Shown here: one piece after another, positions 37,504 to 53,721 of the stretch
Numbering within the stretch: the stretch's first letter is position 1
How the letters are laid out: every line of letters starts with the position of its first letter
NCBI GenBank assembly: GCA_009840625.1
Contig: VXNJ01000009.1
Coordinates: 1-64,000, forward strand
Source: Chloroflexota bacterium
GTDB lineage: Bacteria > Chloroflexota > UBA11872 > VXNJ01
DNA length: 64,000 nucleotides
Reading direction: 5' to 3'
Translations under genes and position numbers: made by a program
Notes under the pieces: generated by a model
Databases searched by the model: none
Told to the model about the DNA's origin: nothing
Seen by the model: the letters and a program-made list of their open reading frames with translations, nothing else

Positions 37504-38727
37504 TCAGGGCGTGACGGCGGCCGATTTGGCCCACGGATTGCGTTCCAGCATCGGTCCGGGGACGGCCAGCGTGCAGAAGAACCCGAGGACCGGCATGAAT
37601 CCGATTGCCACCAGCGCCAGCTGCAGCCCGAACTCGTCGGCGAGTACCCCGGTCGCCGCCTGACCGACCGCCTGGATAGAGAAGATGAAGCCCAGCGCCA
37701 ATCCGGATGCCGCTCCCATGCGCGAAGCCATCGCCTGCTGGACCATCACCACGCTGGGGGTCTGCGGCGTCTGGACCGTGAATCCCACCAGATACGCGGC
37801 CACGAATGAGAGCGGCGACCCGATGTCGACGACCATCAGCATGAAAAGGGGCGTTCCCAGCAACAGCGGCAGCGCCATGACCGCCTTGGCCCCCAGGCGG
37901 TCGGAGAGCCAGCCGCCGCCGAACACGCCGGTGGCGGCGCCGGCTGAAAAAACCGAGAGCGCCAGCCCGGCGATCGTAAGCGAGGCCCCGCTTTCCAGGA
38001 AAGCGAACGGAACGAAGACCGGTGCGGCGCCGAAAGTGAGGCCGCGGAACACCGACATCGCCGCCAGCGGCGCCAGCAGTCGGTAGAGCACCCCACCCGC
38101 TGGCGGGGCGGCATCGGAGGGCCGGGCGGACGCCGAACGACGTTTGCCGGCGCGCGTGAGCAGCAGGAACCAACTCGTCGTCAAGGCCGAGAACCCGATC
38201 AGGTAAAGCGGGAAACTGAGCCCCAGGTCGGCCGATTCGACGAAAAACCCGGTGACCACCGGCGAGACCGCGAATCCGGTGTTGCCGGCCAGGAAGAAAA
38301 GCCCGACCGCCGATCCTTTCCCGGTTGTGGAGGAGCGGTTGGCCGCCTCTAGCCCGAGGGCGTGGAAGGCACCTGAAGCCAGCGCCGAAACCAGTAGAAA
38401 CGCCAGCAGCAGCCAGTAGGTCGGTGCCTGCGCGGCCAGGCCGATGAATAGGCCCTGCACGAATATCCCGCCCGCCAGCAGTCGGCGGCTCCCGATCCGG
38501 TCTCCCAGCAGCCCGAACACCGGTTGTGAGAGCCCGTTTGCGGCGATGTGCAGGCCGGCCGCTATGCCAACCTGGGTGAAATTCAGGTCCAGCTTCGTCG
38601 CCAGCAGCGGGAAAAGGATGTTGACCGCAAAGGTGATGAAGTCGATCCCGAAGTGCGCCGGAAGGATGGCAGCAAGGCCGCGGTTGATCCGCAAATGAAA
38701 CCTTCCGAGCAGGACGCGGGCGGCCAT
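37504..38727 (-). CDS. MFS transporter (fosmidomycin-resistance-like)
   Basis: A 407-residue major facilitator with twelve predicted helices. The motif-A-like LLGDRIGSRRLLAGG occurs after helix 2 and again as WLSDRLGAKAVMAL in the second half. The start HFGIDFITFAVNILFPLLATKLDL resembles Fsr/YfkF-type exporters. ATG 38727 is chosen for the GGCGGGA site before it. The substrate is unknown. It is divergent from ppdK with a 188-base gap. Confidence 0.82.
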   Translation of the reverse strand: MAARVLLGRFHLRINRGLAAILPAHFGIDFITFAVNILFPLLATKLDLNFTQVGIAAGLHIAANGLSQPVFGLLGDRIGSRRLLAGGIFVQGLFIGLAAQAPTYWLLLAFLLVSALASGAFHALGLEAANRSSTTGKGSAVGLFFLAGNTGFAVSPVVTGFFVESADLGLSFPLYLIGFSALTTSWFLLLTRAGKRRSASARPSDAAPPAGGVLYRLLAPLAAMSVFRGLTFGAAPVFVPFAFLESGASLTIAGLALSVFSAGAATGVFGGGWLSDRLGAKAVMALPLLLGTPLFMLMVVDIGSPLSFVAAYLVGFTVQTPQTPSVVMVQQAMASRMGAASGLALGFIFSIQAVGQAATGVLADEFGLQLALVAIGFMPVLGFFCTLAVPGPMLERNPWAKSAAVTP

Positions 38728-38915
38728 TTGCCAGTTCCCGCCCGGCGGGATCGGCCGCTTCAACCGATTATGCGGGCCTTGGCGGTTCGAACCCGGCTGC
38801 CCATAAAATTTTCCGCTCACCTTGGGCCGGACGCCGGCCAAAGCCTCGCAGCCCACGCGTTCGCCCGGCACCGCCGCCCCTTCCGCCGCCACCCCGACTG
38901 CCCCGGAGTTTTCGC

Positions 38916-41567
38916 ATGTCCCAATCGACCAAATGGGTCTATCTCTTCAACGAAGGCGACCAGTCCATGCGCAACCTGCTGGGCGGCAAGGGAGCGGGAG
39001 TCGCCGAAATGACCCGGTCCGGCATGCCGGTACCCCCGGGGTTCACGATCACCACCGACGCCTGCCGGGCTTACTTTGACGGCTCGGGCCAGTTTCCGGA
39101 GGGCCTCGAGGATCAGATCGATTCCGCCCTGCGCGCAGTGGAAAGCGAAACCGGCAAACGATTCGGCGATCCCGCCAACCCGCTGCTGGTCTCGGTCCGC
39201 TCGGGTGCCAGGGTCTCCATGCCGGGGATGATGGACACGGTTCTGAACCTGGGTCTCTCGCAGGCCACCCTCAAAGGTCTGCAAGAGCGCAGCGGGCAGT
39301 CCCGGTTCGCCTACGATTCCTACCGTCGCTTCGTGCAGGGCTACGGTTCGATCGTTCTGGGTCTGGAAAGCCGGCGATTTGAGCACGTCATCCAGGGCCA
39401 CAAGGACCGCCTCGGCAAGACCGAAGACGCAGAACTTGGCGCCGCCGATTGGAGCGCGGTCGCCGACGACTTCAAGCAACTGATAGAAGCCGAGACCGGC
39501 ATCGCGTTTCCCGAGGACCCGATGGACCAGCTGCACGGGGCGATCCGGGCAGTTTTCAACTCCTGGCACGGACGGCGCGCAGTCGACTACCGCAACTTCC
39601 ACGGCCTCCCGCACGATTGGGGCACGGCCGTGAACGTGCAGACGATGGTCTTCGGCAACATGGGCGAGAACTCGGGGACCGGAGTTGCCTTCACGCGCAA
39701 TTCGGTGACCGGCGATCGCGAGCTCTTCGGTGAGTACCTGCTCAACGCCCAGGGCGAGGACGTGGTCGCCGGAGTTCGTACGCCGGCCCAGATCGCCACC
39801 CTGGCCGACCAGTTACCCGAGGTCTATGCCCAGTTCGAGGCCAACGCCGAACGGCTGGAGCGGCACTACGGCGACATGCAGGACCTGGAATTCACGATCG
39901 AGGAAGGCCGGCTCTGGATGCTGCAGACGCGGGCCGGCAAACGCAGTCCACGGGCCGCGGTCAAGATCGCGGTCGACATGGCCGACGAAGGCATCATCGA
40001 CCGCGCCACCGCGCTGGCGCGGGTAGAACCGGCCCAGGTCGACGCCCACCTGCATCCCCAGATTGACCCAACCGTCGCGGTGGAACCGGTTGCCGTGGGC
40101 CTGAACGCGTCTCCCGGCGCCGCCGTGGGCCGGGTCGTATTCGACGCCGATGAGGCCGCCGAACGCGGTCGCGCCGGCGAGGACGTGATCCTGGTTCGCC
40201 CCGAGACGTCCCCGGACGACTTCCACGGGATGGCGGTCGCAAGGGCAATCCTGACAGCGCGCGGCGGGGCCACCTCGCACGCCGCGATCGTGGCCCGCGC
40301 CCTTGGACTGCCGGCGGTGGTCGGTTGCGAGCAGCTGCGGATTGATCTGGAAACCGCCCGGTTCCAGGCCGGATCGACGCAGGTGGACGCCGGCGACACG
40401 ATCACCGTGGACGGCTCAACCGGCAACGTGATCCTCGGCGAAGCGCCGCTGATTCCCGGCCAGATTACCCCCGAGCTGGAGACCCTGCTTGGCTGGGCCG
40501 ACGGGCAGCGGCGGCTGCAGGTTTGGACCAACGCCGACACCCCTCAGGAAGCAGCCCAGGCGCGCGATTTCGGCGCCCAGGGAATCGGGCTCTGCCGGAC
40601 GGAGCACATGTTCCGCGAGGAAGACCGCCTGCCGATCTTCCAGGACATGATCCTGGCCGAAAACGAAACCGACCGCCGCGCCGCCCTGACCCGATTGCTG
40701 CCCATTCAGCGCGCCGACTTCTACGGGATTCTCAAGGCAATGGCGTCGCTGCCGGTCGTGATCCGGCTGCTGGATCCGCCCCTGCATGAATTCCTGTCCG
40801 GGGTCGAAGAAGAACTCGAGGAGCTTCGCGACAGCGGCGCCGAACCGGCCGAACTGGCCGCCGCCGAGCGAAAGGTCCGCCGCGTTGGCGACCTGCACGA
40901 GGAGAACCCGATGCTCGGGTTGCGCGGATGCCGCCTCGGAATCGTCTACCCCGAGATCTACGAGATGCAGGTGCGGGCGATCGTCGAGGCCGCCATCCAA
41001 CTTGAGGAAGAAGGCGTCGACGCCCACCCCGAGATCATGATCCCGCTAATCGGGCACATCAACGAATTGCGCACCGTCGAGGCCAACCTGCGCAAGACCG
41101 CTGAGGCGGTGGCCAGCGAACGCGGTCGGTCGCCGTCGTACAAGTTCGGCACCATGATGGAGGTCCCGCGAGCCTGCCTTACGGCCGGCGAGATCGCTGA
41201 GGTGGCCGAATTCTTCAGCTACGGCACCAACGACCTGACCCAAACCACCTACGGCATCTCGCGCGACGACGCCGAAGGCAAATTCCTGCTCCAGTACGTC
41301 GAGGACCAGATCCTGCCGCGCAACCCGTTCCAGGTGCTCGACGCTATCGGCGTCGGCGAACTCATGCGGCTCGGCAGCAACGCCGGCCGGGCCGCCCGCC
41401 CGGATATCGAGATCGGAATCTGCGGCGAGCACGGCGGCGACCCGGAATCGATCGCGTTCTGCGAAGAGATCGGGCTCGATTACGTTAGCTGTTCACCCTA
41501 TCGGGTGCCGGTCGCCCGGCTGGCCGCCGCGCAGGCGGTGGGGATCGACCTGGCCCGCGACGTCTAG
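38916..41567 (+). CDS. ppdK: Pyruvate, phosphate dikinase
   Basis: Interconverts pyruvate, ATP and phosphate with PEP, AMP and pyrophosphate. The 883 residues give the standard three domains: ATP-grasp nucleotide domain (1-340, LLGGKGAGVAEM; GMMDTVLNLG), swivelling phosphohistidine domain with His455 in GGATSHAAIVARALGLPAVVG, and PEP/pyruvate TIM barrel (about 530-880) with the catalytic Cys836 in CGEHGGDPES. It would supply PEP for gluconeogenesis or, with aroF nearby on the map, aromatic synthesis. Confidence 0.96.
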   Translation: MSQSTKWVYLFNEGDQSMRNLLGGKGAGVAEMTRSGMPVPPGFTITTDACRAYFDGSGQFPEGLEDQIDSALRAVESETGKRFGDPANPLLVSVRSGARVSMPGMMDTVLNLGLSQATLKGLQERSGQSRFAYDSYRRFVQGYGSIVLGLESRRFEHVIQGHKDRLGKTEDAELGAADWSAVADDFKQLIEAETGIAFPEDPMDQLHGAIRAVFNSWHGRRAVDYRNFHGLPHDWGTAVNVQTMVFGNMGENSGTGVAFTRNSVTGDRELFGEYLLNAQGEDVVAGVRTPAQIATLADQLPEVYAQFEANAERLERHYGDMQDLEFTIEEGRLWMLQTRAGKRSPRAAVKIAVDMADEGIIDRATALARVEPAQVDAHLHPQIDPTVAVEPVAVGLNASPGAAVGRVVFDADEAAERGRAGEDVILVRPETSPDDFHGMAVARAILTARGGATSHAAIVARALGLPAVVGCEQLRIDLETARFQAGSTQVDAGDTITVDGSTGNVILGEAPLIPGQITPELETLLGWADGQRRLQVWTNADTPQEAAQARDFGAQGIGLCRTEHMFREEDRLPIFQDMILAENETDRRAALTRLLPIQRADFYGILKAMASLPVVIRLLDPPLHEFLSGVEEELEELRDSGAEPAELAAAERKVRRVGDLHEENPMLGLRGCRLGIVYPEIYEMQVRAIVEAAIQLEEEGVDAHPEIMIPLIGHINELRTVEANLRKTAEAVASERGRSPSYKFGTMMEVPRACLTAGEIAEVAEFFSYGTNDLTQTTYGISRDDAEGKFLLQYVEDQILPRNPFQVLDAIGVGELMRLGSNAGRAARPDIEIGICGEHGGDPESIAFCEEIGLDYVSCSPYRVPVARLAAAQAVGIDLARDV

Positions 41568-42328
41568 CTGAGCGCCGGCCGACCTTTTGGACCGGGCAAG
41601 TCGGCCTGGAGGGTCAGTATCGCCGCGGAAGTCCCTGTGAATTCCGGATTCTTCGGTTCGAAGCGGCGCACTTCCCGGTAACCGAGTCCGCGGTAGAAAT
41701 CACGGGCCGCGGCATTGAACTCGAATACGTTCACGACCATCGAACCGGGGGCTTCGGCGCTCGCCGCCGCGTGTGCGCGGCCGACCAATCTTCGAGCGAT
41801 GCCGAGCCGGCGGTATTTATCGGCGACCGCCAGCGCATTGACGTAATGACCTGAGGAAGCGGCCAGATTCACCATTGGCGGTTCCCCGCGCCGGCGCAGC
41901 GCGCGCGGCACCATCGAGCGCGGTCCGAGGCCGGTGGGAATGAGACCGCGGCGCAGCAGCGCCAGCGACCTGAGCGGCCCAAGGCTTCTCAATAAAGGCA
42001 CGATCGTGGCCAAATTGCGGCCGCGCATTTCACCGATCCGGCAACTGGCCAGTACTCCGACGACGCGGCCGTCGATTTCGGCCACGTCGCAAGCGTCCCA
42101 GGCAAAGAGGTTCCCGCGTAGCAGGTACATCCGCTCCACCGCGCGCAGGGCGCAGCGGGTGTCGCCCAGCCCGAATGCCGCCGCCGCCATTGGCTCTGAA
42201 GATTCGTACAGCAGGGGAGCCGCCCGATCGACATCGCTCCGGCGCCCCTTGCGAATCAGCAGCGTCGAGTTTCCGGTCGGCGGACTCGGCGCGGCGGTAT
42301 CCCGGCCGCCTTGACGGCCGTGCCTCAC
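41564..42328 (-). CDS. GNAT-family N-acetyltransferase
   Basis: A 254-residue acetyl-CoA-dependent transferase. The acetyl-CoA loop is YRRLGIARRLVGRAHAAA (Q/R-x2-G-x-G/A in RRLGIA), with VNALAVADKYRR before it and NAAARDFYRGLGYREVRRF after it. The start is GTG 42328, sharing GTGA with the stop of the PhyH gene, so the pair is coupled. The acceptor is unknown. Confidence 0.8.
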   Translation of the reverse strand: MRHGRQGGRDTAAPSPPTGNSTLLIRKGRRSDVDRAAPLLYESSEPMAAAAFGLGDTRCALRAVERMYLLRGNLFAWDACDVAEIDGRVVGVLASCRIGEMRGRNLATIVPLLRSLGPLRSLALLRRGLIPTGLGPRSMVPRALRRRGEPPMVNLAASSGHYVNALAVADKYRRLGIARRLVGRAHAAASAEAPGSMVVNVFEFNAAARDFYRGLGYREVRRFEPKNPEFTGTSAAILTLQADLPGPKGRPALS

Positions 42329-43182
42329 GCGCTGGTTAATTGAGGAGCGTGCTTTTCCATCCAGGCCCGCAGTGGCACGTCCTCGGGGCTGGGCGAGGTC
42401 CGTCCGTGGTTGCTGGACGAGAACCCGAGCATCTGCCGCATGATGGGGTCGGCCTGCTCGAACCACTCGGGCGGATAGATCATTTCGTCGCGGGCATGAA
42501 GCCAGCGGTAACCGTACCCGTAGAAGAGGACCTTGCGGGTAATGTCCGAGTAGTTGGGGGTCGCCGAATGCCAGAGTCGCCGGTCAAACACCACCGCGTC
42601 GCCGGGTTCGGCGAGTACCGGAACTGCTCCCTCGGGCTGGCCCCGGCCACCCGGCGGAAGTTCGATCCGGTTGCGCAGGTGCGAGCCCGGAACAACCCAG
42701 AAGTTGCCGCGGCCCGGTTCGGACACGTCGGTAAGGAAATAGGCGACCTTGACCGAGATCCGGGGACGCGGATCGGTTTCTAGGTCATTGTTCAGCTGAC
42801 CCGAATCCTGGTGCCATCCCCAAGTCGATCCCCCGGGGTCGTAAGTCCCGCTTTCGCGCCCGGAAACGGTCATGTGGGAGTGATACAGGTAGATGTTCCA
42901 GCCCAGAATCCCAAGCATCTTGGGCAGGATCCGCTCGTAGCAGACCAGGTCGAAGAAAAGCCGATCGTGGCCAATGAATCCGAGCAGGTTGAACCGTTGC
43001 GTAATCGACTTATCGAGCCGCAGGTCGCCCTCAAAGCCCTCGGCCCAGGCGCGGTCGACAGCCGCAACGCATCTCGCGTTCAGCTCCGCGTCAAGGGCTC
43101 CAGGGAAGCGAATATAGCCATCGCGCTCGAATCTCTCGCGCTCTTCCTCGCTGAGCAGATAAGACCCGAAATCTCGCCCCAT
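42325..43182 (-). CDS. Phytanoyl-CoA dioxygenase (PhyH) family protein
   Basis: A 285-residue Fe(II)/2-oxoglutarate oxygenase with a double-stranded beta-helix. The facial triad is visible as His-x-Asp in WGWHQDSGQL and the distal His in RRLWHSATPNYSD, followed by RKVLFYGYGYRW with the 2-oxoglutarate-binding Arg. ATG 43182 is chosen because GGAGGG lies six bases upstream. The substrate is unknown. Large families of such enzymes are typical of SAR202-like Chloroflexota, which fits the lineage guess. Confidence 0.85.
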   Translation of the reverse strand: MGRDFGSYLLSEEERERFERDGYIRFPGALDAELNARCVAAVDRAWAEGFEGDLRLDKSITQRFNLLGFIGHDRLFFDLVCYERILPKMLGILGWNIYLYHSHMTVSGRESGTYDPGGSTWGWHQDSGQLNNDLETDPRPRISVKVAYFLTDVSEPGRGNFWVVPGSHLRNRIELPPGGRGQPEGAVPVLAEPGDAVVFDRRLWHSATPNYSDITRKVLFYGYGYRWLHARDEMIYPPEWFEQADPIMRQMLGFSSSNHGRTSPSPEDVPLRAWMEKHAPQLTSA

Positions 43183-43326
43183 TTGGTGCCCTCCAAATCG
43201 CCCGGATATGGCAAGTATGGACGATACGCCCGCGCGGCCATTTCTAATTGCAATACCTCGGAAGGAAGCGCCGGCATTTCCGATTCCGGGTCCGAAAGTT
43301 ACCAAAATTAGAGGTCAAGGAAGGGG

Positions 43327-43359
43327 ATGCCGATAGCCAATGGCCGGCGAAATCGATGA
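43327..43359 (+). CDS. Ten-codon upstream frame overlapping the dnaG start
   Basis: ATG 43327 gives MPIANGRRNR and stops at TGA 43357-43359. It has a near-perfect Shine-Dalgarno (AAGGA, 5-base spacing) and overlaps dnaG by 20 bases in another frame. It might couple or limit dnaG translation; it may also be chance. Confidence 0.3.
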   Translation: MPIANGRRNR

Positions 43360-45163
43360 GATCAAGGCCCGCCTTTCAATAGAGGGGTTGGTCGGGCGGC
43401 ACGTTCAATTGCAACGCTCCGGCCAGCATCTGCGCGGCCGCTGCCCCTTTCACGACGAGCGCACCCCGTCGTTCTTCGTGTTTCTGGATTCAGGTAACTA
43501 CAAGTGCTTCGGCTGCGGCGAGGCCGGAGACGCGTTCACCTTCCTGATGAAGATGGAAAACCTGACCTTCCGCGAGGCCCTGGTGCGGCTGGCTGAGGAG
43601 ACCGGCGTGAGGCTCGCCCCGCGCGGCGGCGATCCGGCACGGCGCGAATACATCAACTCGCTCATTGGGGCGGTTGAGGCCGCCAGCCGGCATTACGAGC
43701 AACAACTCCAGCAGCACCAACACGGACAGGCCGCGCGCGACTACCTGCGCCGGCGCGGAATCGGGTCCGAAATCCAAACCCGGTTCAGGCTCGGGCTGGC
43801 TCCCGAATCCTGGGACGGCCTGCTGTCGGCGTTGACCGGCCAGGGCATCGCACCGCAGACCCTGCTGGCGGCCGGGCTGGTGCGCGAGGGACAGCGCGAA
43901 AACCTCTACGACGCCTTCCGCGCCCGGCTGATGTTTCCAATTCGACACCAAAATGGCTCGGTGCGCGGCTTTGGCGGCCGGACGCTCGGAAACGATCCGG
44001 CGAAGTACGTAAACACCAGCACCACCGAAATATTCGACAAGAGCAGCCTCTTGTACGGACTGGATCTGGCCCGTACTGCGCTCAGGCGGCAGCGGCAGGC
44101 GGTCGTAGTAGAGGGTTACACCGACGTGATCGCCGCTCACGCGGCCGGGTTCGAAAACGTCGTCGCCGCGATGGGGACGACGCTCACTCAACCACAATTC
44201 AGCCAGATTGTTGGGAGCGTTGAGCAAATCGTCATTTGCATGGACGGAGACGCCGCCGGTCGGGCGGCCGGGCGGCGCAACCTGGAACGAATGGACGAAT
44301 TCCTGGGCCCCCTCGTTTGGCAAGAAGGTCAGTTGAATGCCGAAATCAAGATCGCCCCAATGCCGCAGGGTCAAGATCCGGACGATGTCATCAACTCCGA
44401 TCCTCACCGCTGGCAAAGCTTGCTTGCGGGCGCGGCCCCTCTTTCTGCGTACTTGTTCGATGAGATCATGGCGTCGGCTGAAACTAACACCCGGCGCGGA
44501 CGAACTCGGGCCTTAGAAGAGGGACTCAAATACTTGAGCCGATTGATCCGCGGTGATCCGGTCACGCGATCTGATTACATCTCCGCCCTGGCCGAGAGAT
44601 TGTTAATGCCCGTACCAGCCATCGAGGCCGAACTCCTCCGGCGCTCCAGGGGCGGATCGACCGAGGAGATGGGGGCCCCAGCAAGCACCGAGAAACTCGT
44701 TGGGGTACCGATCGAAGATCAATTGTGCGCCCTAGCGATGCGTAATCCCTCGTCGCTGCGCCATGCTCTTGGGCATTTCGAATTGCCGCTGGCAGCGCTC
44801 GAAGGGGCCGCAGCTCGTACGGCGTTTGAGGTTCTAGTGCGTCTGCATTCATCCGAACCAGCCAATGACCATCTCGGTCGCCAGCTGGGTGAGCAGGGGC
44901 GCGAATACCTTGACCACCTGGATAGGTTGAACTCGTCTAGGCCAAGTGTCGAATCCAGCGAACAACTAAAGGCTGACATTTCTCGATTAGTTTTGGAAGT
45001 TCGGAAGAGATGGCTGTTGGCGGAAGCCACTCGCGCGTCGCTTGTGGCGAACGATGAAACCAACCCACAAGTCCAACACCAGGCGCGTTTGACAATGAGC
45101 GACCTGGTCCGACAACGCCAGGAAATTGACAAGCAGATCAACAGGTTGTCAATTTCGACCTAG
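43340..45163 (+). CDS. dnaG: DNA primase
   Basis: Synthesises RNA primers at the replication fork. The 607 residues have the CHC2 zinc finger (Cys35, His38, Cys56, Cys59), a catalytic core with VEGYTDVIAAHAAGFENVVAAMGTTL and the TOPRIM acidic cluster CMDGDAAG, and a C-terminal helicase-binding helical domain ending in a coiled coil. An in-frame TAG just upstream fixes the start at ATG 43340. The good Shine-Dalgarno AAGGAAGGGG is 13 or more bases away and better placed for a 10-codon frame at 43327. It precedes rpoD, as in the classical macromolecular-synthesis order. Confidence 0.94.
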   Translation: MAGEIDEIKARLSIEGLVGRHVQLQRSGQHLRGRCPFHDERTPSFFVFLDSGNYKCFGCGEAGDAFTFLMKMENLTFREALVRLAEETGVRLAPRGGDPARREYINSLIGAVEAASRHYEQQLQQHQHGQAARDYLRRRGIGSEIQTRFRLGLAPESWDGLLSALTGQGIAPQTLLAAGLVREGQRENLYDAFRARLMFPIRHQNGSVRGFGGRTLGNDPAKYVNTSTTEIFDKSSLLYGLDLARTALRRQRQAVVVEGYTDVIAAHAAGFENVVAAMGTTLTQPQFSQIVGSVEQIVICMDGDAAGRAAGRRNLERMDEFLGPLVWQEGQLNAEIKIAPMPQGQDPDDVINSDPHRWQSLLAGAAPLSAYLFDEIMASAETNTRRGRTRALEEGLKYLSRLIRGDPVTRSDYISALAERLLMPVPAIEAELLRRSRGGSTEEMGAPASTEKLVGVPIEDQLCALAMRNPSSLRHALGHFELPLAALEGAAARTAFEVLVRLHSSEPANDHLGRQLGEQGREYLDHLDRLNSSRPSVESSEQLKADISRLVLEVRKRWLLAEATRASLVANDETNPQVQHQARLTMSDLVRQRQEIDKQINRLSIST

Positions 45164-45306
45164 AATCCTTTCGACCCACTCCGACGACGTGGTGATGGTC
45201 GCCTCTCTGGTGGAGAGAAGTATTGCGTGGGATTTGGACGCCCACCGCACAGGGTTGATTGCGGCCGTTTGAACCCGCTTGGGATAAAGCTCTAAACGGC
45301 GAGCAA

Positions 45307-46788
<1,482 letters not shown>

Positions 46789-46821
46789 GGGGCCGCCCCC
46801 GCGGCACCGCCTAAAATTCCT

Positions 46822-46843
46822 TTCCCCGCGACGGTGCGGGGAA
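46822..46843. terminator. Hairpin after rpoD without U tract
   Basis: Perfect TTCCCCGC (46822-46829) / GCGGGGAA (46836-46843) with a 6-base loop in the 110-base rpoD-gltB gap. No run of T follows, so it may end rpoD transcription weakly or be a gltB leader structure. Confidence 0.35.
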
Positions 46844-46898
46844 CGGGCGGCGTCGGCCACGGCACAACTTCTCTGAATCCCTCGCCATGCGGGTTTGA

Positions 46899-51456
<4,558 letters not shown>

Positions 51457-51473
<17 letters not shown>

Positions 51474-52944
51474 CCCCTCCGGATTCCTGAGCCACCCGCG
51501 GCGGGGAATCCCGCAGCGGGGGATAGATGCTCGCGTCGGCGACTGGCGCGACATCTACCTGGAACGCGATCCGCATGAATCGTCGCGGCAGGCGTCGCGC
51601 TGCATGGGTTGCGGCATTCCGTTCTGCCATACCGCCTGCCCGCTGGGGAACAAGATTCCGGACTTTAACCGCCACGTATACGGGCAGCGCTGGGGTGATG
51701 CGCTTAAGGTCCTGCACTCGACCAACAATTTCCCGGAATTTACCGGACGCATCTGTCCGGCGCCGTGCGAAGAGTCCTGCGTGCTGGCGATCAATGCGGA
51801 CCCGGTGACGATCGAGCACATCGAACGCGAGATCGCCGACTGGGGTTTTGAGAACGGGTTCATCCGGCCCGAACCGCCCAGCGAACGGACCGGGTTCAGT
51901 ATCGCGGTCATCGGCTCCGGGCCGGCCGGACTGGCGGCGGCGCAACAGCTGAACCGCTGCGGGCACCGGGTGGTCGTGTACGAGCGCGATGAGTACCCGG
52001 GCGGGCTGCTGACCCTGGGCATCCCGGACTTCAAGCTGGAGAAGGACGTTGTCTTCCGCCGGGTCGACCAGCTCGAACAGGAAGGCGTCAAGTTTGAGAC
52101 CGGGGTCAACGTCGGCACCGACATTTCCGGTGAAGAACTGCGCGCCCGCTTCGATGCGATCTGCCTGGCCACCGGGGCCAACTACCCGCGCTCGTTCACC
52201 ATCCCCGGTTACGACATGGACGGGGTCGTCTACGCGATGGACTATCTCTGCCAGCAGATCCGCCGCAACCTGGGGCAAGAGATCCCCGATTCTGAGTTCG
52301 TGACCGCCCGCGACAAGAAGGTGGTGATCATCGGGGGCGGCGACACCGCCGCCGACTGCCTGGGCACCGCCATCCGCCAGGGCGCGGCCGAAATCCACCA
52401 GTTCGACATCCACGAGTGGCCCGAGCAGCGGGCCCCCGACAATCCCTGGCCGTACTGGCCGGCGATTTTGCGCACCCGCACGACCCCCGCCCACCACGAG
52501 GGTGGGATCCGCAACTTCAACGTTCTGGCGCAGCGGCTGGTCGGAAAAGACAACCAGGTGACCGCGCTCGAAGCGATCCGGCTGGCCTGGGGTGAGAAGG
52601 ACCAGCGCGGCCGTCCCCGGATGATCCGGATGCCGGGCACCGAGTTCTCGATCGATGTCGACCTGGTGCTGGTGGCGATCGGTTTCGCCGGCGCGCACGG
52701 CGAGAGCCTGCTCGGACAACTGGGGGTGGGATTCGACGCCCGCGGCATGGTGGCAATTGATGACCAGATGATGACGACCACGCCGGGGGTGTTCGCCTGC
52801 GGCGACGTACACCGCGGAATGTCGCTAGTGGTCTGGGCGATCGCCCACGGCCGCGACGCGGCGCGTGGCATCGACCGGTACCTGACCGGTCAGACCAGTC
52901 TTCCGGCCAGCGCCGTCACCGGCGAGTTGGGGGTCGGGCGCTAA
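51457..52944 (+). CDS. gltD: Glutamate synthase small (beta) subunit
   Basis: NADPH dehydrogenase subunit passing electrons to GltB through 4Fe-4S clusters and FAD. The 495 residues have the N-terminal cluster-binding cysteines (CMGCGIPFCHTACPLGNKIPD; ICPAPCEESC), an FAD motif AVIGSGPAGLAAAQQL, an NADPH motif VVIIGGGDTAADCLG and the C-terminal FAD contact GVFACGDVHRGMSLVVWAIAHGRDAARGID. It starts with TTG inside gltB, implying coupled synthesis. Confidence 0.95.
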
Positions 52945-53016
52945 CCGTTCCAGCCGCCGGCGCGGCCGTTTGGCATCGGTCCGCAGCGGGGCGAACCGGA
53001 TCCGGGAGGCGACCTC

Positions 53017-53721
53017 CTACCCGGTCAGGAACCCGCTCAGCTGACCGCGATCCTCCATTTCCGCCCACGCATCCCTGAACGTCTTGTTCCACTCGTCGGA
53101 CCCGGAGTGTTTGAGCATGTCCCAGTACACGTTCGGAAACGTGACGATGGCGTCGGCGCCGGCCGAGTAGGCCAGGTGGGCGTGGGCCGGGTCGCGGATG
53201 ATGCCGCCCATGATGGCGGGAGGATTGGGGCGGCCGCTGAAGGCATCTGCGATCTGCTTTACCAATGCGAAGGCATCATTGCCGCCGGCGTGGGTCGGCC
53301 CCACGAACGGCGCGATCCAACTGGCGCCTGCCGCGGCCATAATCACGGCTTGGTTTAGCGAAAAGACGGTCGTGGCCATCGTGCGCACGCCGCGCGACCG
53401 AAGCGTCGCCAGGGCGCGCAATCCGACCGGCTTGGTGACTACCTTGACGATCACTTTCTCCGAGATTGAGCTGGCCACTTCGGCTGCATAGAGGAACTCG
53501 TCGTAGGTGTCGCCGTCCACCTCCACGACGAGCGAATTGGGCTCGAGTTCCAGGTAACGATCAAGGAGAGTTCGAAGGTCTTTGTATTTCTGGGCCATGT
53601 CGCGCAGGATCAGGTTGTTGGTCACCAGGCCGGCAATCCCGAGCGGCATCATGTCGCGCAGCTCTTCAGGGTCTCCCTGCAGCCAGACTTGGGGGCCGGT
53701 CGGTCGATCGATGCCAGTCAT
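53017..53721 (-). CDS. Transaldolase/fructose-6-phosphate-aldolase-like protein
   Basis: A 234-residue TIM-barrel aldolase. The Schiff-base Lys is expected in VIVKVVTKPVGLRAL, followed by ATTVFSLNQAVIMAAAGASWIAPFVGP, both typical of the short TalB/FSA branch, and GADAIVTFPNVYWDML. ATG 53721 is chosen for a strong GGAGG six bases before it. An unusual start of the barrel (VWLQGDPEELRDMM) replaces the usual FIDTAN, so a changed substrate is possible. It stands alone, convergent with gltD. Confidence 0.82.
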   Translation of the reverse strand: MTGIDRPTGPQVWLQGDPEELRDMMPLGIAGLVTNNLILRDMAQKYKDLRTLLDRYLELEPNSLVVEVDGDTYDEFLYAAEVASSISEKVIVKVVTKPVGLRALATLRSRGVRTMATTVFSLNQAVIMAAAGASWIAPFVGPTHAGGNDAFALVKQIADAFSGRPNPPAIMGGIIRDPAHAHLAYSAGADAIVTFPNVYWDMLKHSGSDEWNKTFRDAWAEMEDRGQLSGFLTG

